Assembly: GCF_024539815.1 (NCBI RefSeq)
Contig: NZ_JAHHIU010000008.1
Location: 1-52,085, forward strand
Source: Streptomyces hayashii
GTDB taxonomy: Bacteria; Actinomycetota; Actinomycetes; Streptomycetales; Streptomycetaceae
DNA length: 52,085 bases
Direction: 5' to 3'
The notes under the pieces are model-generated. The model was given only the letters and a program-made list of their open reading frames with translations, was not told the DNA's origin and did not search any database. Position numbers and translations under genes: made by a program. This document shows positions 8,890-17,912 of this stretch, one piece after another; the stretch's first letter is position 1; every line of letters begins with the position of its first letter.

Positions 8890-10884
8890 ATGCCGAGCAC
8901 CGTGCCCGTCCTGCCCGAGGGGATCGACCACGCCTGGCTGCCTCCGGAGGCCTTCCGGGCGCTGGGCAGCCGTCGGGTCCTGATCCACGGCCCCGGTTCC
9001 CTTGTGGAGACAGTGCACGGTGAAGTGGCCCACGCCTGCGCGCAGTTCGGCGGATCGGTCGCACGGGGGACGTCGAGCGCGTCGTACGACCTCGTCCTGC
9101 GCGTGTCCGACGACGCCGGTGGCGGCGTCGGCGAGGAGGGGTTCGTCCATGAACGTGCCGCCGGGACGACCACGGTCACGGCGGTCGGCCAACGCGGTCT
9201 GCTGTACGGGCTGTTCGACGTCGTACGGCTCGGCGAGGACGCGTTCCACGGCGTGCGCCCGCGTGCGGTGCACCGGCCGGCGACGGCCCTGCGGATGCTG
9301 GACCACTGGGACAACGTGGCCGTGCATCCGGTCATGGGGCAGGTAGAACGCGGTTACTCCGGCGGCTCGCTGTTCTGGCAGGACGGCCGGGCCCGTGGTG
9401 ACACCGAGCGCGTGCGGGCGTACGGCAGACTGCTTGCGGCCTGCGGAATCAACGCCGTCTCGGTCAACAACGTCAATGTGCACGACGTCGAGGCACACCT
9501 GCTCACCGACCGGATCGGTGAGGTGGCGCAGATCGCCCGGGCGTTGCGGCCGTACGGCATTCGGACGCATCTGTCGGTGACCTTCGCCGCTCCGGTCGTG
9601 CTCGGCCACCTGCCCACCGCCGACCCCTTGGACGGCGCCGTGCGCGACTGGTGGGCGCAGGCGGTTCACGCCGTGTACGAAGCGATCCCCGATTTCGGCG
9701 GGTTCGTGGTGAAGGCCGACTCGGAGGGTCAGCCGGGCCCGTTCACCTACGGCCGCACCCACGCGGACGGCGCGAACATGCTGGCCGCCGCCCTCGCGCC
9801 GTACGGCGGCACGGTCCATTGGCGGGCCTTCGTCTACGACCACCGTCAGGACTGGCGGGACCGCTCGACGGACCGGGCACGCGCCGCGTACGACCATTTC
9901 GCGCCGCTGGACGGGGAGTTCGCCGCCAATGCCGTGCTCCAGGTGAAGCACGGACCCATGGACTTCCAGGTCCGCGAACCCGTCTCGCCGGTATTCGGTG
10001 CGCTTCCGCGGACCCGGGTCGCCGTGGAGATGCAGGCCACCCAGGAGTACACCGGGCAGCAACGACACGTGTGCTGGCTCGGGCCGATGTGGAGCGAGGT
10101 GCTGCGCTTTCGTCCTGGTGGCGAACAGGCCCCGACGGTGGGCGAGTTGGCGACCGGTGGAGCAGTGGCCGTGTCCAACGTCGGCGACGACCCGTTCTGG
10201 ACGGGACATCCGCTGGCCCAGGCGAATCTCTACACCTTCGGCCGGCTCGCCTGGCGACCGGACACCGACCCGCTTCGGATCCTGGACGAGTGGATCGCGC
10301 TCACCTTCCCCGCGGCCCCTGATCGGCTGACGGCAGGCTTACGCGCGGTCCTGCAGAACTCCTGGCGGACGTACGAGAAGTACACCGCTCCGCTGGGCGT
10401 GGGGTTCATGGTGCAGACCGGACATCACTACGGTCCCGCCGTCGACGGCTACGAGTACAGCCCCTGGGGGACGTATCACTTCGCTGACCGGGACGGAATC
10501 GGCGTCGACCGGAGCGCGGCGACCGGTACCGGTTACGCAAACCAGTACAGCGAGCCCTGGTCCGCCTTGTACGAGTCGGTGGTTTCGTGCCCCGACGAGT
10601 TGCTGCTGTTTTTCCATCACGTGCCGTACACGCACGTGCTGAAAAGCGGGAAAACGGTGGTGCAGCATATCTATGACACGCATTTCGAAGGCGTCGAGGA
10701 AGCCGAGGAGGCCCGCCGGGTGTGGGCGGCCCTCGCTGAACTGATGGAGCCCGCACGGCATGCGCGTGTCGCGGAGCGCTACGACGAGCAGGTACGCGGT
10801 GCGCGGGAGTGGCGGGACCAGGTGAACAGCTACTTCCTGCGGAAGTCGGGCATCCCCGACGAACGGGGGCGCACGATCTACTGA
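8890..10884 (+). CDS. aguA: GH67 alpha-glucuronidase, intracellular
   Basis: A 664-aa enzyme that removes (4-O-methyl)glucuronic acid from the non-reducing end of imported xylo-oligosaccharides. GH67 motifs are plain: RMLDHWDN and ERGYSGGSLFW near 136-160, KADSEGQPGPFTYGR with Glu279 (expected acid), HGPMDFQVREP with Asp358, and QATQEYTGQ with Glu386. The Asp358-Glu386 spacing of 28 equals the catalytic base pair in Cellvibrio GlcA67A (D365/E393). There is no signal peptide, so it acts in the cytoplasm on substrate brought in by the adjacent importer. Codon 484 is TTA (10339-10341), the rare bldA-dependent leucine codon. The gene overlaps the convergent GH42 gene by 7 bp at the 3' ends. Confidence 0.95.
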   Translation: MPSTVPVLPEGIDHAWLPPEAFRALGSRRVLIHGPGSLVETVHGEVAHACAQFGGSVARGTSSASYDLVLRVSDDAGGGVGEEGFVHERAAGTTTVTAVGQRGLLYGLFDVVRLGEDAFHGVRPRAVHRPATALRMLDHWDNVAVHPVMGQVERGYSGGSLFWQDGRARGDTERVRAYGRLLAACGINAVSVNNVNVHDVEAHLLTDRIGEVAQIARALRPYGIRTHLSVTFAAPVVLGHLPTADPLDGAVRDWWAQAVHAVYEAIPDFGGFVVKADSEGQPGPFTYGRTHADGANMLAAALAPYGGTVHWRAFVYDHRQDWRDRSTDRARAAYDHFAPLDGEFAANAVLQVKHGPMDFQVREPVSPVFGALPRTRVAVEMQATQEYTGQQRHVCWLGPMWSEVLRFRPGGEQAPTVGELATGGAVAVSNVGDDPFWTGHPLAQANLYTFGRLAWRPDTDPLRILDEWIALTFPAAPDRLTAGLRAVLQNSWRTYEKYTAPLGVGFMVQTGHHYGPAVDGYEYSPWGTYHFADRDGIGVDRSAATGTGYANQYSEPWSALYESVVSCPDELLLFFHHVPYTHVLKSGKTVVQHIYDTHFEGVEEAEEARRVWAALAELMEPARHARVAERYDEQVRGAREWRDQVNSYFLRKSGIPDERGRTIY

Positions 10885-12929
10885 AGCACGAGCACGACCA
10901 CGCCGAGCGGGTCCAGGGTCAGGACGTCGCCCTGGTCGAGCCGCTTGCCCGTGAGGAGGTCCCTCGACGCGGCATGGACCGTCACGTCGGTCGCCGTCGA
11001 ACCGTGGTTGAGCAGGAAGAACAGACGGACCCCGTCAGAAGCGACGCGCGCGACCGTCTCCAGGCCGTGGTGGTCGGCGTAGGGGCCGATGAGTGCGTGA
11101 CGTGCCAGGACGCGCCGGACGACATGGTCGACGCCGGACTGGTCGAGGGCCGTCGCCACGTACCATCCCTCTCCCCCGCCGGGGCCGAAGCGGTTGCGGG
11201 TCACGGCCGGGGTGCCCGCGTAGAAGTCGGCGCCGTACACGGCGACCGGCTCGGCTCCGCGCAGCTGGACGACCTCGAAGACGAGACGCGCCTGTGCGGT
11301 GAGCTCTCCCAGGCGCACCGGCTGCACGACGTCTTCCGGGCGTGCGTCCCACTCGTCGACGCGGATGCCCATGAGGGGGGCCAGCGGGCCGGGTACGTCG
11401 GCGAGGAAGGCGCGGTCGTGTTCGTCGCACCGGGCGGTGAGGAAGGTGGCGAGCACGGTCCCGCCGCGCGTGGCAACCGCTTCCAGGCGCGTTGCCAGGT
11501 CTCCCTTGAAGAGGTGGAGCACCGGCGCGAGGACCACGTTGTACGACGTCAGATCCGCGGTCACCGGCACGACGTCCACATCCGCGCCCGCCTCCCGAGC
11601 TGCGCGGTAGTAAGCGTGTACGACGTCCAGGTAGCGGACCAGTCGGGAAGGGCCGTCGGAGATCTCCAGCGCCCACCAGCTGTCCCAGTCGAAGAGGAGA
11701 GCGGTACGAGCAGGCGTCCGGGCGCCGAGTGTGATCGCGCCCAGCCGTCCCAGCTCCGCCCCCAGGGCGGCCACTTCCATGAAGACGCGGGTGTCGGCTC
11801 GACCCGCGTGACCGATCACCGCGCCGTGGTACTTCTCGCACGCACCGCGTGAGGCGCGCATCTGGAAGTAGAGGACGGCATCCGCTCCGTGTGCGACGGC
11901 CTGCCAGGTCGCGAGCCGGAGTTCGCCCGGACGGCGCAGGGGGTTGACGTCACGGCAGGCGGTGGTGGAGGGCGTCTGCTCCATCAGCCAGAAGGGCGCC
12001 CCGTCCTTGAGGCCGCGCATCAGGTCGTGGGCGAGGGCCGGCCGCGTGGGCTCGGCGTCAAGGGGCGGGTAGTTGTCCCATGAGGCGAAGTCGAGGTGCG
12101 GCGCCCACCGGTGGTAGTCGGTGGGACGGTAGGCGCCCATGAGGTTGGTGGTGACCGGCGTGTCCGGGTCGTGGAGGCGGATGGCGTCCTTCTCGGCGGT
12201 GAAGCAGGCGAGCAGGGCGTCGGTCATGAAGCGCTGGTAGTCGAGGGTGATTCCCTGGAAAGCGGTGTGATCGGGGCCGCGCCAGTGTTCGGTCAGCGCG
12301 CTCGGCGGCTCGATCTCGTCCCATTCGGTGAATCGGTGCGACCAGAACGCCGTGCACCATGCGTCGTTGACGGCGTCCAGTGTGCCGTGCCGTTCTCGTA
12401 GCCAGTCACGGAATCCTTGGGCGCACAGGTTGCAGTAACACGATCCGCCGTACTCGTTGTTGATGTGCCAGGCCAGCAACGCGGGGTGTTGCGCGTAGCG
12501 TTCGGCGAGCCGGGCGGCCAGCGCCGTGGACATGCGACGGTAGACGTGCGAACTGGGGCAGAAGTTGTGGCGCTGCCCGTACCGGTGACGGCGCCCCTCG
12601 AAGTCGGTGCGGTTGACCTCGGGGTGACGCTTCGCCAGCCAGGGCGGGACGGCAGCGGTCGCGGTGGCCAGACACACCTGGCGTCCCTCGGCGGCGGCAC
12701 GGTCGAGGACGCCGTCGAGCGCCGTGAAGTCGTACACGTCCTCGGCGGGTTGCATCGTCGACCAGCCGAAGACGCCGACGGTGAGCGTGTCGACGCCGGC
12801 CTGCGTGAACAGACGATGGTCGTCGTCCTGGACGTCCCGCGGCCACTGTTCGGGGTTGTAGTCGCCGCCGTAGGGGACGTTGGCCGTGCACGGGAGTCGG
12901 CCGTCGTTTCCGGAACCGGACTCGGTCAT
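10878..12929 (-). CDS. GH42 beta-galactosidase
   Basis: A 683-aa cytoplasmic glycosidase. The acid/base is Glu159 in HINNEYGG and the nucleophile is Glu317 in FWLMEQTPS. Cys124, Cys164, Cys166 and Cys169 form the GH42 zinc cluster known from Thermus A4. The opening PYGGDYNPEQWP is typical. Its ATG overlaps the stop of the DUF624 gene (ATGA, 12926-12929), so it is the last gene of the xylan-oligosaccharide operon. GH42 enzymes also act on alpha-L-arabinopyranosides, which would suit decorated xylan better than lactose; that is inference. Confidence 0.93.
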   Translation of the reverse strand: MTESGSGNDGRLPCTANVPYGGDYNPEQWPRDVQDDDHRLFTQAGVDTLTVGVFGWSTMQPAEDVYDFTALDGVLDRAAAEGRQVCLATATAAVPPWLAKRHPEVNRTDFEGRRHRYGQRHNFCPSSHVYRRMSTALAARLAERYAQHPALLAWHINNEYGGSCYCNLCAQGFRDWLRERHGTLDAVNDAWCTAFWSHRFTEWDEIEPPSALTEHWRGPDHTAFQGITLDYQRFMTDALLACFTAEKDAIRLHDPDTPVTTNLMGAYRPTDYHRWAPHLDFASWDNYPPLDAEPTRPALAHDLMRGLKDGAPFWLMEQTPSTTACRDVNPLRRPGELRLATWQAVAHGADAVLYFQMRASRGACEKYHGAVIGHAGRADTRVFMEVAALGAELGRLGAITLGARTPARTALLFDWDSWWALEISDGPSRLVRYLDVVHAYYRAAREAGADVDVVPVTADLTSYNVVLAPVLHLFKGDLATRLEAVATRGGTVLATFLTARCDEHDRAFLADVPGPLAPLMGIRVDEWDARPEDVVQPVRLGELTAQARLVFEVVQLRGAEPVAVYGADFYAGTPAVTRNRFGPGGGEGWYVATALDQSGVDHVVRRVLARHALIGPYADHHGLETVARVASDGVRLFFLLNHGSTATDVTVHAASRDLLTGKRLDQGDVLTLDPLGVVVLVLQ

Positions 12930-13609
12930 GCGGTGAAGTCCTCCTGGGTCTCGACGATCACCGGGCGGCTCGAATGCAGCAGGGAGAGCATCAGCGGCGC
13001 CGCCAGAAGAGCGGTCAGCGCCTCCGTGAGAGTGACGGCCAGACCCGCGGCCAGCGCCAGCAGTGATGCCGCGCCGAGGGTGACGCGCCGCCGCCGGAGC
13101 AGGAAATACGCGGCGAGGCGGGCGGTGTCCCGGGCCCGGAACGTGAACAACGAGGTGATGACGAGTGCATGAGCCCCCCAGAGCAGGGAGGCCACGCCGA
13201 TGACCCCGAGGAGCACCGCCCACCAGGCGGGCAGGCCCGTGGCCGCGAAGTGGGTGAGGGTGAAGACGATCACGGTCAGCCAGGTCGACAGCGGCACCCA
13301 GAGTCTCAGCGCGGGCGACGCGTTCAGGCGCAGACCGCGCCCGAACGCACGGGCCGGGTGCAGATCGGTGAGGTCACGGCTGCGGTGGTGCAGGGCGTAC
13401 AGCGCGGCGGAGGCGGCCGGGCCGAGCGGTGAGGCGCAGACGGCGGCGAGGGGCAGGTTGGCGGGGTCGGGACCCAGGGCGAGCAGACCGGCCAGTCCTG
13501 GGAGGGCCGTTGCGAGAAACAGGGCCTCGACCGTGAGAAGGGTGTGCACAAGGGCGGCGGCCCGGGAGAGCGGGCCGGTGCCGAAACCCACGCTGTTCAC
13601 GGCACTCAT
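12926..13609 (-). CDS. DUF624 (YesL-type) membrane protein
   Basis: A 227-aa integral membrane protein with about five hydrophobic segments, for example ALVHTLLTVEALFLATALPG and TLGAASLLALAAGLAVTL. YesL/DUF624 proteins are commonly encoded beside LplABC-type importers, as here, but their role is unknown. AAGGGG lies 6 bases before the ATG at 13609. The 3' end overlaps the GH42 start. About 190 bp with a polypurine tract separate it from the GH39 gene upstream, so it is probably but not certainly on the same transcript. Confidence 0.75.
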   Translation of the reverse strand: MSAVNSVGFGTGPLSRAAALVHTLLTVEALFLATALPGLAGLLALGPDPANLPLAAVCASPLGPAASAALYALHHRSRDLTDLHPARAFGRGLRLNASPALRLWVPLSTWLTVIVFTLTHFAATGLPAWWAVLLGVIGVASLLWGAHALVITSLFTFRARDTARLAAYFLLRRRRVTLGAASLLALAAGLAVTLTEALTALLAAPLMLSLLHSSRPVIVETQEDFTA

Positions 13610-13650
13610 GAGACCCCTTGGTGGACGCTCGGCGGAGGGAAATGAGCTCT

Positions 13651-13707
13651 GAGAGGGAGGAGGGAAAGAGAGGAGGGAGAGGGAGGGAAAGGGAGGGGGA
13701 GGAAGAG
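13651..13707 (+). repeat. 57-base uninterrupted polypurine tract
   Basis: Every base from 13651 to 13707 on the + strand is A or G, and nearby sequence to 13726 is almost so. It contains many GGG runs (G-quadruplex potential) and a perfect mirror repeat GGGAGGGAAAGGGAGGG at 13681-13697 (triplex/H-DNA potential). It lies between the GH39 and DUF624 genes; the operon transcript would carry the C/U-rich strand. Confidence 0.92.
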
Positions 13708-13800
13708 CGGGAGGGTGAAGGGGGTACGGGTTGACGATCGGAGGGATGGGGCGGAGAAAGGCGGGGTGGGGTGGAGAGCGGTCTTGAAGCGTTGCTTCGC

Positions 13801-15309
13801 TCATTCCGCCGGTCGGCCGAGCAGTCGTCGCTCGTCCCACCAGGGTGGTGTCTCGTCGGCCACCGGTGAGACCTCCACGAGGGTGATCTCGTGGCGTGCC
13901 AGGGTGACGTCCAGTTCGGCTCGGCCTTCCTGGACGGGAAGTCGCCGGTGGCTGCGGGCCGGCTCGGCAGCCTCGTGGAGGACGTCGAGCTGCCCGGGCC
14001 GCGGCGAACGCGGGCTGCCCATGTGCCGCCAGGCCGTGTACGCGTTGCCTCGGTCATCGTCGACGGTGGACCGGCGGACGAAGACCTCCCGGGCCGCGGT
14101 CGGGAGCGACAGGCGCAGCGCATGCCGGTCGGGGCCCGGGGTCCGCCCCGTCGGGTCGACGGGGGCCCAGGCCAGGACCGTGATCCGGCCGTCCGCATGG
14201 CGGGTGACGAGGTGGTCGTCACCTCGGGCCAGCAGCTCGGAACCCATCCGGGCCATGAAGGCGTACAGGTGGTATGTCGGTTTCCTGACCTGCCGGTGGG
14301 TGAGCAGTCCGAAGCCGCCGTGAAAGAGAGCCGTGGGGATCCCGGCCTCCTCGAACATGTCGCTGAACGTCCAGTAGGAGAAGGAGTCCACGAGGTCTCC
14401 GCCGTGGGCGAGCACGGGGGCGAGGTAGGCGGCGTGGAACGCGGTGTCGTGGATCGCGTTGTTGGGGCAGTAGGAGGAGTTGAACTCCGTTATGTGCAAC
14501 GGCTTGCCGGCCAGTGCAGTGCCCTTGAGGCGTTCGCGGGGGGTGGCGAACTGGTCGAGCAGGTCGGATGCCGGGGCGAGCGCCTGGTGGACGCCGAACG
14601 GGACCTGCTGGGCCGGCTCGGAGGTGTAGGCGTGCTTCGACACGAAGTCAACCGGAACGTCCCGGCGCTCGGTGAACTCGGCGAACCTGTCCAGCCACTC
14701 ATCGGCGCCGGGCGAGATCGCGGGGCCTCCGACCTGGAGTCCGGCGTCCACCTCTTTGACCGTGTGCGCGGTGATCTCGTACAACCGGTGGTATGCCGCT
14801 TCGTCCGCGTCCTGCCAGAAGTCGCGCAGGTTGGGTTCGTTCCACACCTCTATGGGCCAGGTCCGGACCTCGTCGGGGCCGTAGCGGTCGATGAGGTGGT
14901 TGAGCGTCGCCCGCACCAGGTCGGCCCACTCGTGGAGGGAACGGGGCGGGGTGACATTGCCGCGCCACCAGAAGATCGTCTGGTCGCCGGAGGCCAGATC
15001 GGCGGGCATGAACCCGAGTTCCAGGAACGGCTTGATACCGGTTTCCGCGTAGGCGTCGAGTACTTGGTCGACGTAGGTGAAGGAGTGGTGGACCCGGCGA
15101 GCACCCTGGTGGTCGTAGGGGCGGTACACACCCATGCCGTCGCTGAGCAGGCCGTGACCGCGGATGTGCCGGAAACCGATGTCACGCTGAAGCAGGCGGA
15201 GAGAGTCCTGGTAGTCGCGACGCAGGGCGAGTTCGATCCGGCCGGTGCCGACGCAGTGCCGCCAGGCGTCGGAGAACCGGCCCGTCGGATCGGCAGGGAC
15301 GCGGATCAT
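13801..15309 (-). CDS. GH39 beta-xylosidase
   Basis: A 502-aa cytoplasmic glycosidase that trims xylo-oligosaccharides to xylose. The acid/base is Glu158 in VWNEPNLRDFW and the nucleophile is Glu275 in HITEFNSSY. These are almost the same positions as E160/E277 of the Thermoanaerobacterium GH39 xylosidase. The start RFRHIRGHGLLSD region and the C-terminal beta-sandwich fit the family. There is no signal peptide. GGAGAACGG precedes the ATG, which overlaps the stop of the binding-protein gene (ATGA, 15306-15309). Partnership with GH67 and an Lpl-type importer points to aldouronate use. Confidence 0.93.
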   Translation of the reverse strand: MIRVPADPTGRFSDAWRHCVGTGRIELALRRDYQDSLRLLQRDIGFRHIRGHGLLSDGMGVYRPYDHQGARRVHHSFTYVDQVLDAYAETGIKPFLELGFMPADLASGDQTIFWWRGNVTPPRSLHEWADLVRATLNHLIDRYGPDEVRTWPIEVWNEPNLRDFWQDADEAAYHRLYEITAHTVKEVDAGLQVGGPAISPGADEWLDRFAEFTERRDVPVDFVSKHAYTSEPAQQVPFGVHQALAPASDLLDQFATPRERLKGTALAGKPLHITEFNSSYCPNNAIHDTAFHAAYLAPVLAHGGDLVDSFSYWTFSDMFEEAGIPTALFHGGFGLLTHRQVRKPTYHLYAFMARMGSELLARGDDHLVTRHADGRITVLAWAPVDPTGRTPGPDRHALRLSLPTAAREVFVRRSTVDDDRGNAYTAWRHMGSPRSPRPGQLDVLHEAAEPARSHRRLPVQEGRAELDVTLARHEITLVEVSPVADETPPWWDERRLLGRPAE

Positions 15310-16961
15310 CCGTTCTCCTTCTTGAAGCGTTCGTGCGCCTTGTTGTGGAGTCCGACGAGCCGATCCATGTTCTTGGCCTTCAACTCGGTCACGTAGTCGC
15401 CCCATTCGGACAGCGGGCGCTTTCCGAGGACGAACTTGAGCATGTTCTGGGTGACGTGGTCCCTCAAGGGGGTGTCCCAGAGCGAGGCCTGCTCCTGCTC
15501 CACGGACTGCAGCGGGTGGGCCGGGTCGATGGGCAGTTGCTCGCGCTGAGCCATGGCGTCCTGGAACCTCTTCTCGTCCGGGCCGAAGGAGGAGGACACC
15601 AGCGCCCAGCTGCCGCCGTAGGTGAAGACTCCGTTGAAGAAGCCGTAGTCCTTCTGGAGGTCCTTCGGCGCGTCCGGGTCCGACCCCATGAGGCTGATGC
15701 CGGGCCGCAGTTTGTACTGGCTGCCCGAGTAGGTGTAAGTGGTGCCCCGCACACCCCACTTGGCGAACTGCTGGCCCTCGTCCGAGTACCAGAGCCAGTC
15801 GACGAACTGCATCATCGCGACGAAGGTGTCGCTCTTGAGAGCCTTGGTGGAGATCATGACGCCGTTCTCCAGCCGGGCGCCGCCCATCACCACGGGGCCG
15901 GCCGGACCGAGCGGAACCGGCACCATCTCGATCTTCGCGCCCTTGACCTGCTTTTCCAGGTTGTAACGGTAGTTCTGGACCAGCTCCTGTGCATTCGCGC
16001 TGATCGCGAAAGACTTCTGGCCGAAGAGTTTCTGAACCGCTTCGTCGTCCGTCTGGGTGAAGCTCTCCGGGTCCATCAGCTTTTCAGCAACCAGTTTCCT
16101 CAGGTACTCGACCACCTGGCGGTATCCGTCCGTGGCGCCGGTGAAGACGAACTCTCCAGCCTTCGCGTCGAAGCTGATGTTGTCGTAGGTCCAGCCCGCC
16201 TTCACGCCGTGCGCCTGGCCGAGGTAGCTGAGCAAGGCGGCTGCCGGGAAGGGGGTGTTGGTGCTCCAGCGATCGGAGAAGGGATAGAGATCCGGGTGTT
16301 CGGCCTTGATCGCCTTGAGGACGTCGTAGACCTGGTCCCAGGTCGTGGGCAGGTTCAGGCCCAGCGTGCCGAGGACGTCTGTGCGTAAGGCCAGCGAGTA
16401 CCCGGATTTTACTTTCTCGTGCAGCCCGGGAAGCAGATAGTATTTTCCGTCGGACTGGCGGATGGAATCAAGCTCGGGCTCCAGTCTCCATTTTCTGACC
16501 TTGTCCCGGAAGTTGGGCATGAGGTGCACATAGTCGCTCACCGGGAGGATCGCACCCGAGGAGACGAAGGCGACCTCCGACGGATGGTAGGTCTTGGGGA
16601 TCAGGAACGGGGCGTCGCCCGCCCCGATGAGGACGCTGCGCTTCTTCTCGTAATCGCTCAGCGGGACGGCGATCGGCTTCAGGGTGATCCCGGTGCGCTG
16701 GGTGAGTTCCTTCCAGAAGAGCCATCCGTCCTTCATCGGGTAGACCGGGTTGTTGTTGTGCAGAATCGAGAAGGAAAGCGGCTTCGACGCCTTGAAATGC
16801 TGTCCGACGCGGTACTCCTTCATCGCTCCGTTCTGTTTCTTGGAGAGGTCCTTGCTGTCGCCTCCGTCGTCCCCTCCGCTTCCACAGCCGGTGAGAGCCG
16901 CGAGCCCTATGAAGCCTGCGGCGGCGAGCATCTGACGTCGTGACAGCTGGCCTGCGTTCAT
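15306..16961 (-). CDS. LplA-type extracellular oligosaccharide-binding lipoprotein
   Basis: A 551-aa solute-binding protein. It begins with a twin-arginine signal (LSRRQMLAAAG) and a lipobox LTGC with Cys26, followed by a Gly/Asp-rich linker, so it is lipid-anchored outside the membrane. Length above 500 aa and the order of partners match the LplA/YtcQ class of CUT1 importers. The same class serves aldouronate uptake in Paenibacillus (lplA-ytcB-ytcC-aguA cluster). I use ATG 16961; the preceding GTG at 16964 is possible, and GGGAG is 8 bases from the ATG. The ligand (glucuronosyl-xylo-oligosaccharides) is inferred from the neighbouring GH67 and GH39 genes. Confidence 0.88.
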   Translation of the reverse strand: MNAGQLSRRQMLAAAGFIGLAALTGCGSGGDDGGDSKDLSKKQNGAMKEYRVGQHFKASKPLSFSILHNNNPVYPMKDGWLFWKELTQRTGITLKPIAVPLSDYEKKRSVLIGAGDAPFLIPKTYHPSEVAFVSSGAILPVSDYVHLMPNFRDKVRKWRLEPELDSIRQSDGKYYLLPGLHEKVKSGYSLALRTDVLGTLGLNLPTTWDQVYDVLKAIKAEHPDLYPFSDRWSTNTPFPAAALLSYLGQAHGVKAGWTYDNISFDAKAGEFVFTGATDGYRQVVEYLRKLVAEKLMDPESFTQTDDEAVQKLFGQKSFAISANAQELVQNYRYNLEKQVKGAKIEMVPVPLGPAGPVVMGGARLENGVMISTKALKSDTFVAMMQFVDWLWYSDEGQQFAKWGVRGTTYTYSGSQYKLRPGISLMGSDPDAPKDLQKDYGFFNGVFTYGGSWALVSSSFGPDEKRFQDAMAQREQLPIDPAHPLQSVEQEQASLWDTPLRDHVTQNMLKFVLGKRPLSEWGDYVTELKAKNMDRLVGLHNKAHERFKKENG

Positions 16962-16997
16962 CACGGAGACTCCCTTGTTCCGTATGGGGTACGGCTC

Positions 16998-17912
16998 TCA
17001 GCCCTTGACCGCGCCGAGCGTTACGCCGGAGACGAAGTAGCGCTGTACGAACGGGTACACACAGAGGATGGGCAGCGCCGTCAGCACGATGGTGACGGCC
17101 TGGATGTTCGCCCCGACCTGGCTGAGCTGATCGGTGCCCGCGCCGGCGTTTCCGCCGGTGGTGGCCCCCGAGATCAGGTTGCGCAGGTAGACAGTGGCCG
17201 GCATCAGCTCGGTCCGGTCCATGTAGAGGTACGCCGAGAACCAGGAGTTCCAGAAGGACACCGAGTAGAAGAGAACCATCGTCGCGATGACCGCCTTGGA
17301 CAGCGGCAACACGATTCTGAGCAAGATTCCGTAGGTATTCAGCCCGTCGATCTCCGCGGCCTCCTCAAGTTCGCCGGGCAGGCTCTCGAAGAACGCCTTC
17401 ATCACCAGAAGGTTGAAAACGCTGACCGCGTTGGGAAGAGCGATCGCCCAGACGGAGTTCTTCAGGCCAAGGCTGGTGACCAGGACGTAGTTCGGGATCA
17501 ACCCGCCGGTGAAGAACATGGTGAACACGGCGACGCCGACCAATACCCCACGTCCCTTGAGATTCCTCTTCGACAGGACGTAGGCGTAACAGGTCGTCAG
17601 AACCATGGCGATGACGGTGGAGACGATCGTGTACAGAACCGTGTTTCCGTAGTTGCGCCAGAACATCGAGTCATGGAAAACGATCCTGTAGGTGGTGAGG
17701 TTGAATCCCTTCGGCCACACGGTCACTTCGCCGGCGCGGATCTGACGTTCCCCGCTGAAGGACCGGGCGATGATGTTGACGAACGGGTACAGGGTCACGA
17801 GCACGACAAGGGTGAGGATGACGCCGTTGACGCCCTGAAAGACGCGGTAACCACGCGTCGGTTGGTGCACGGAGGTGCGCGGGCGCGGAGCCCGGGAGGT
17901 CAGGAGGTTCAC
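16998..17912 (-). CDS. CUT1 permease, LplC/YtcP type
   Basis: About 304 aa with six hydrophobic segments. The cytoplasmic EAA motif is LEEAAEIDGLNTYGILLRI and the C-terminus ends FVSGVTLGAVKG, a signature of LplC-type permeases. Two GTG codons in tandem (17915 and 17912) could start it; the second gives a GTGA overlap with the LplB stop and is preferred. It lies 36 bp upstream of the lipoprotein gene in the same operon. An ATPase gene is absent, so the shared MsiK-type ATPase is presumably used. Confidence 0.9.
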   Translation of the reverse strand: MNLLTSRAPRPRTSVHQPTRGYRVFQGVNGVILTLVVLVTLYPFVNIIARSFSGERQIRAGEVTVWPKGFNLTTYRIVFHDSMFWRNYGNTVLYTIVSTVIAMVLTTCYAYVLSKRNLKGRGVLVGVAVFTMFFTGGLIPNYVLVTSLGLKNSVWAIALPNAVSVFNLLVMKAFFESLPGELEEAAEIDGLNTYGILLRIVLPLSKAVIATMVLFYSVSFWNSWFSAYLYMDRTELMPATVYLRNLISGATTGGNAGAGTDQLSQVGANIQAVTIVLTALPILCVYPFVQRYFVSGVTLGAVKG

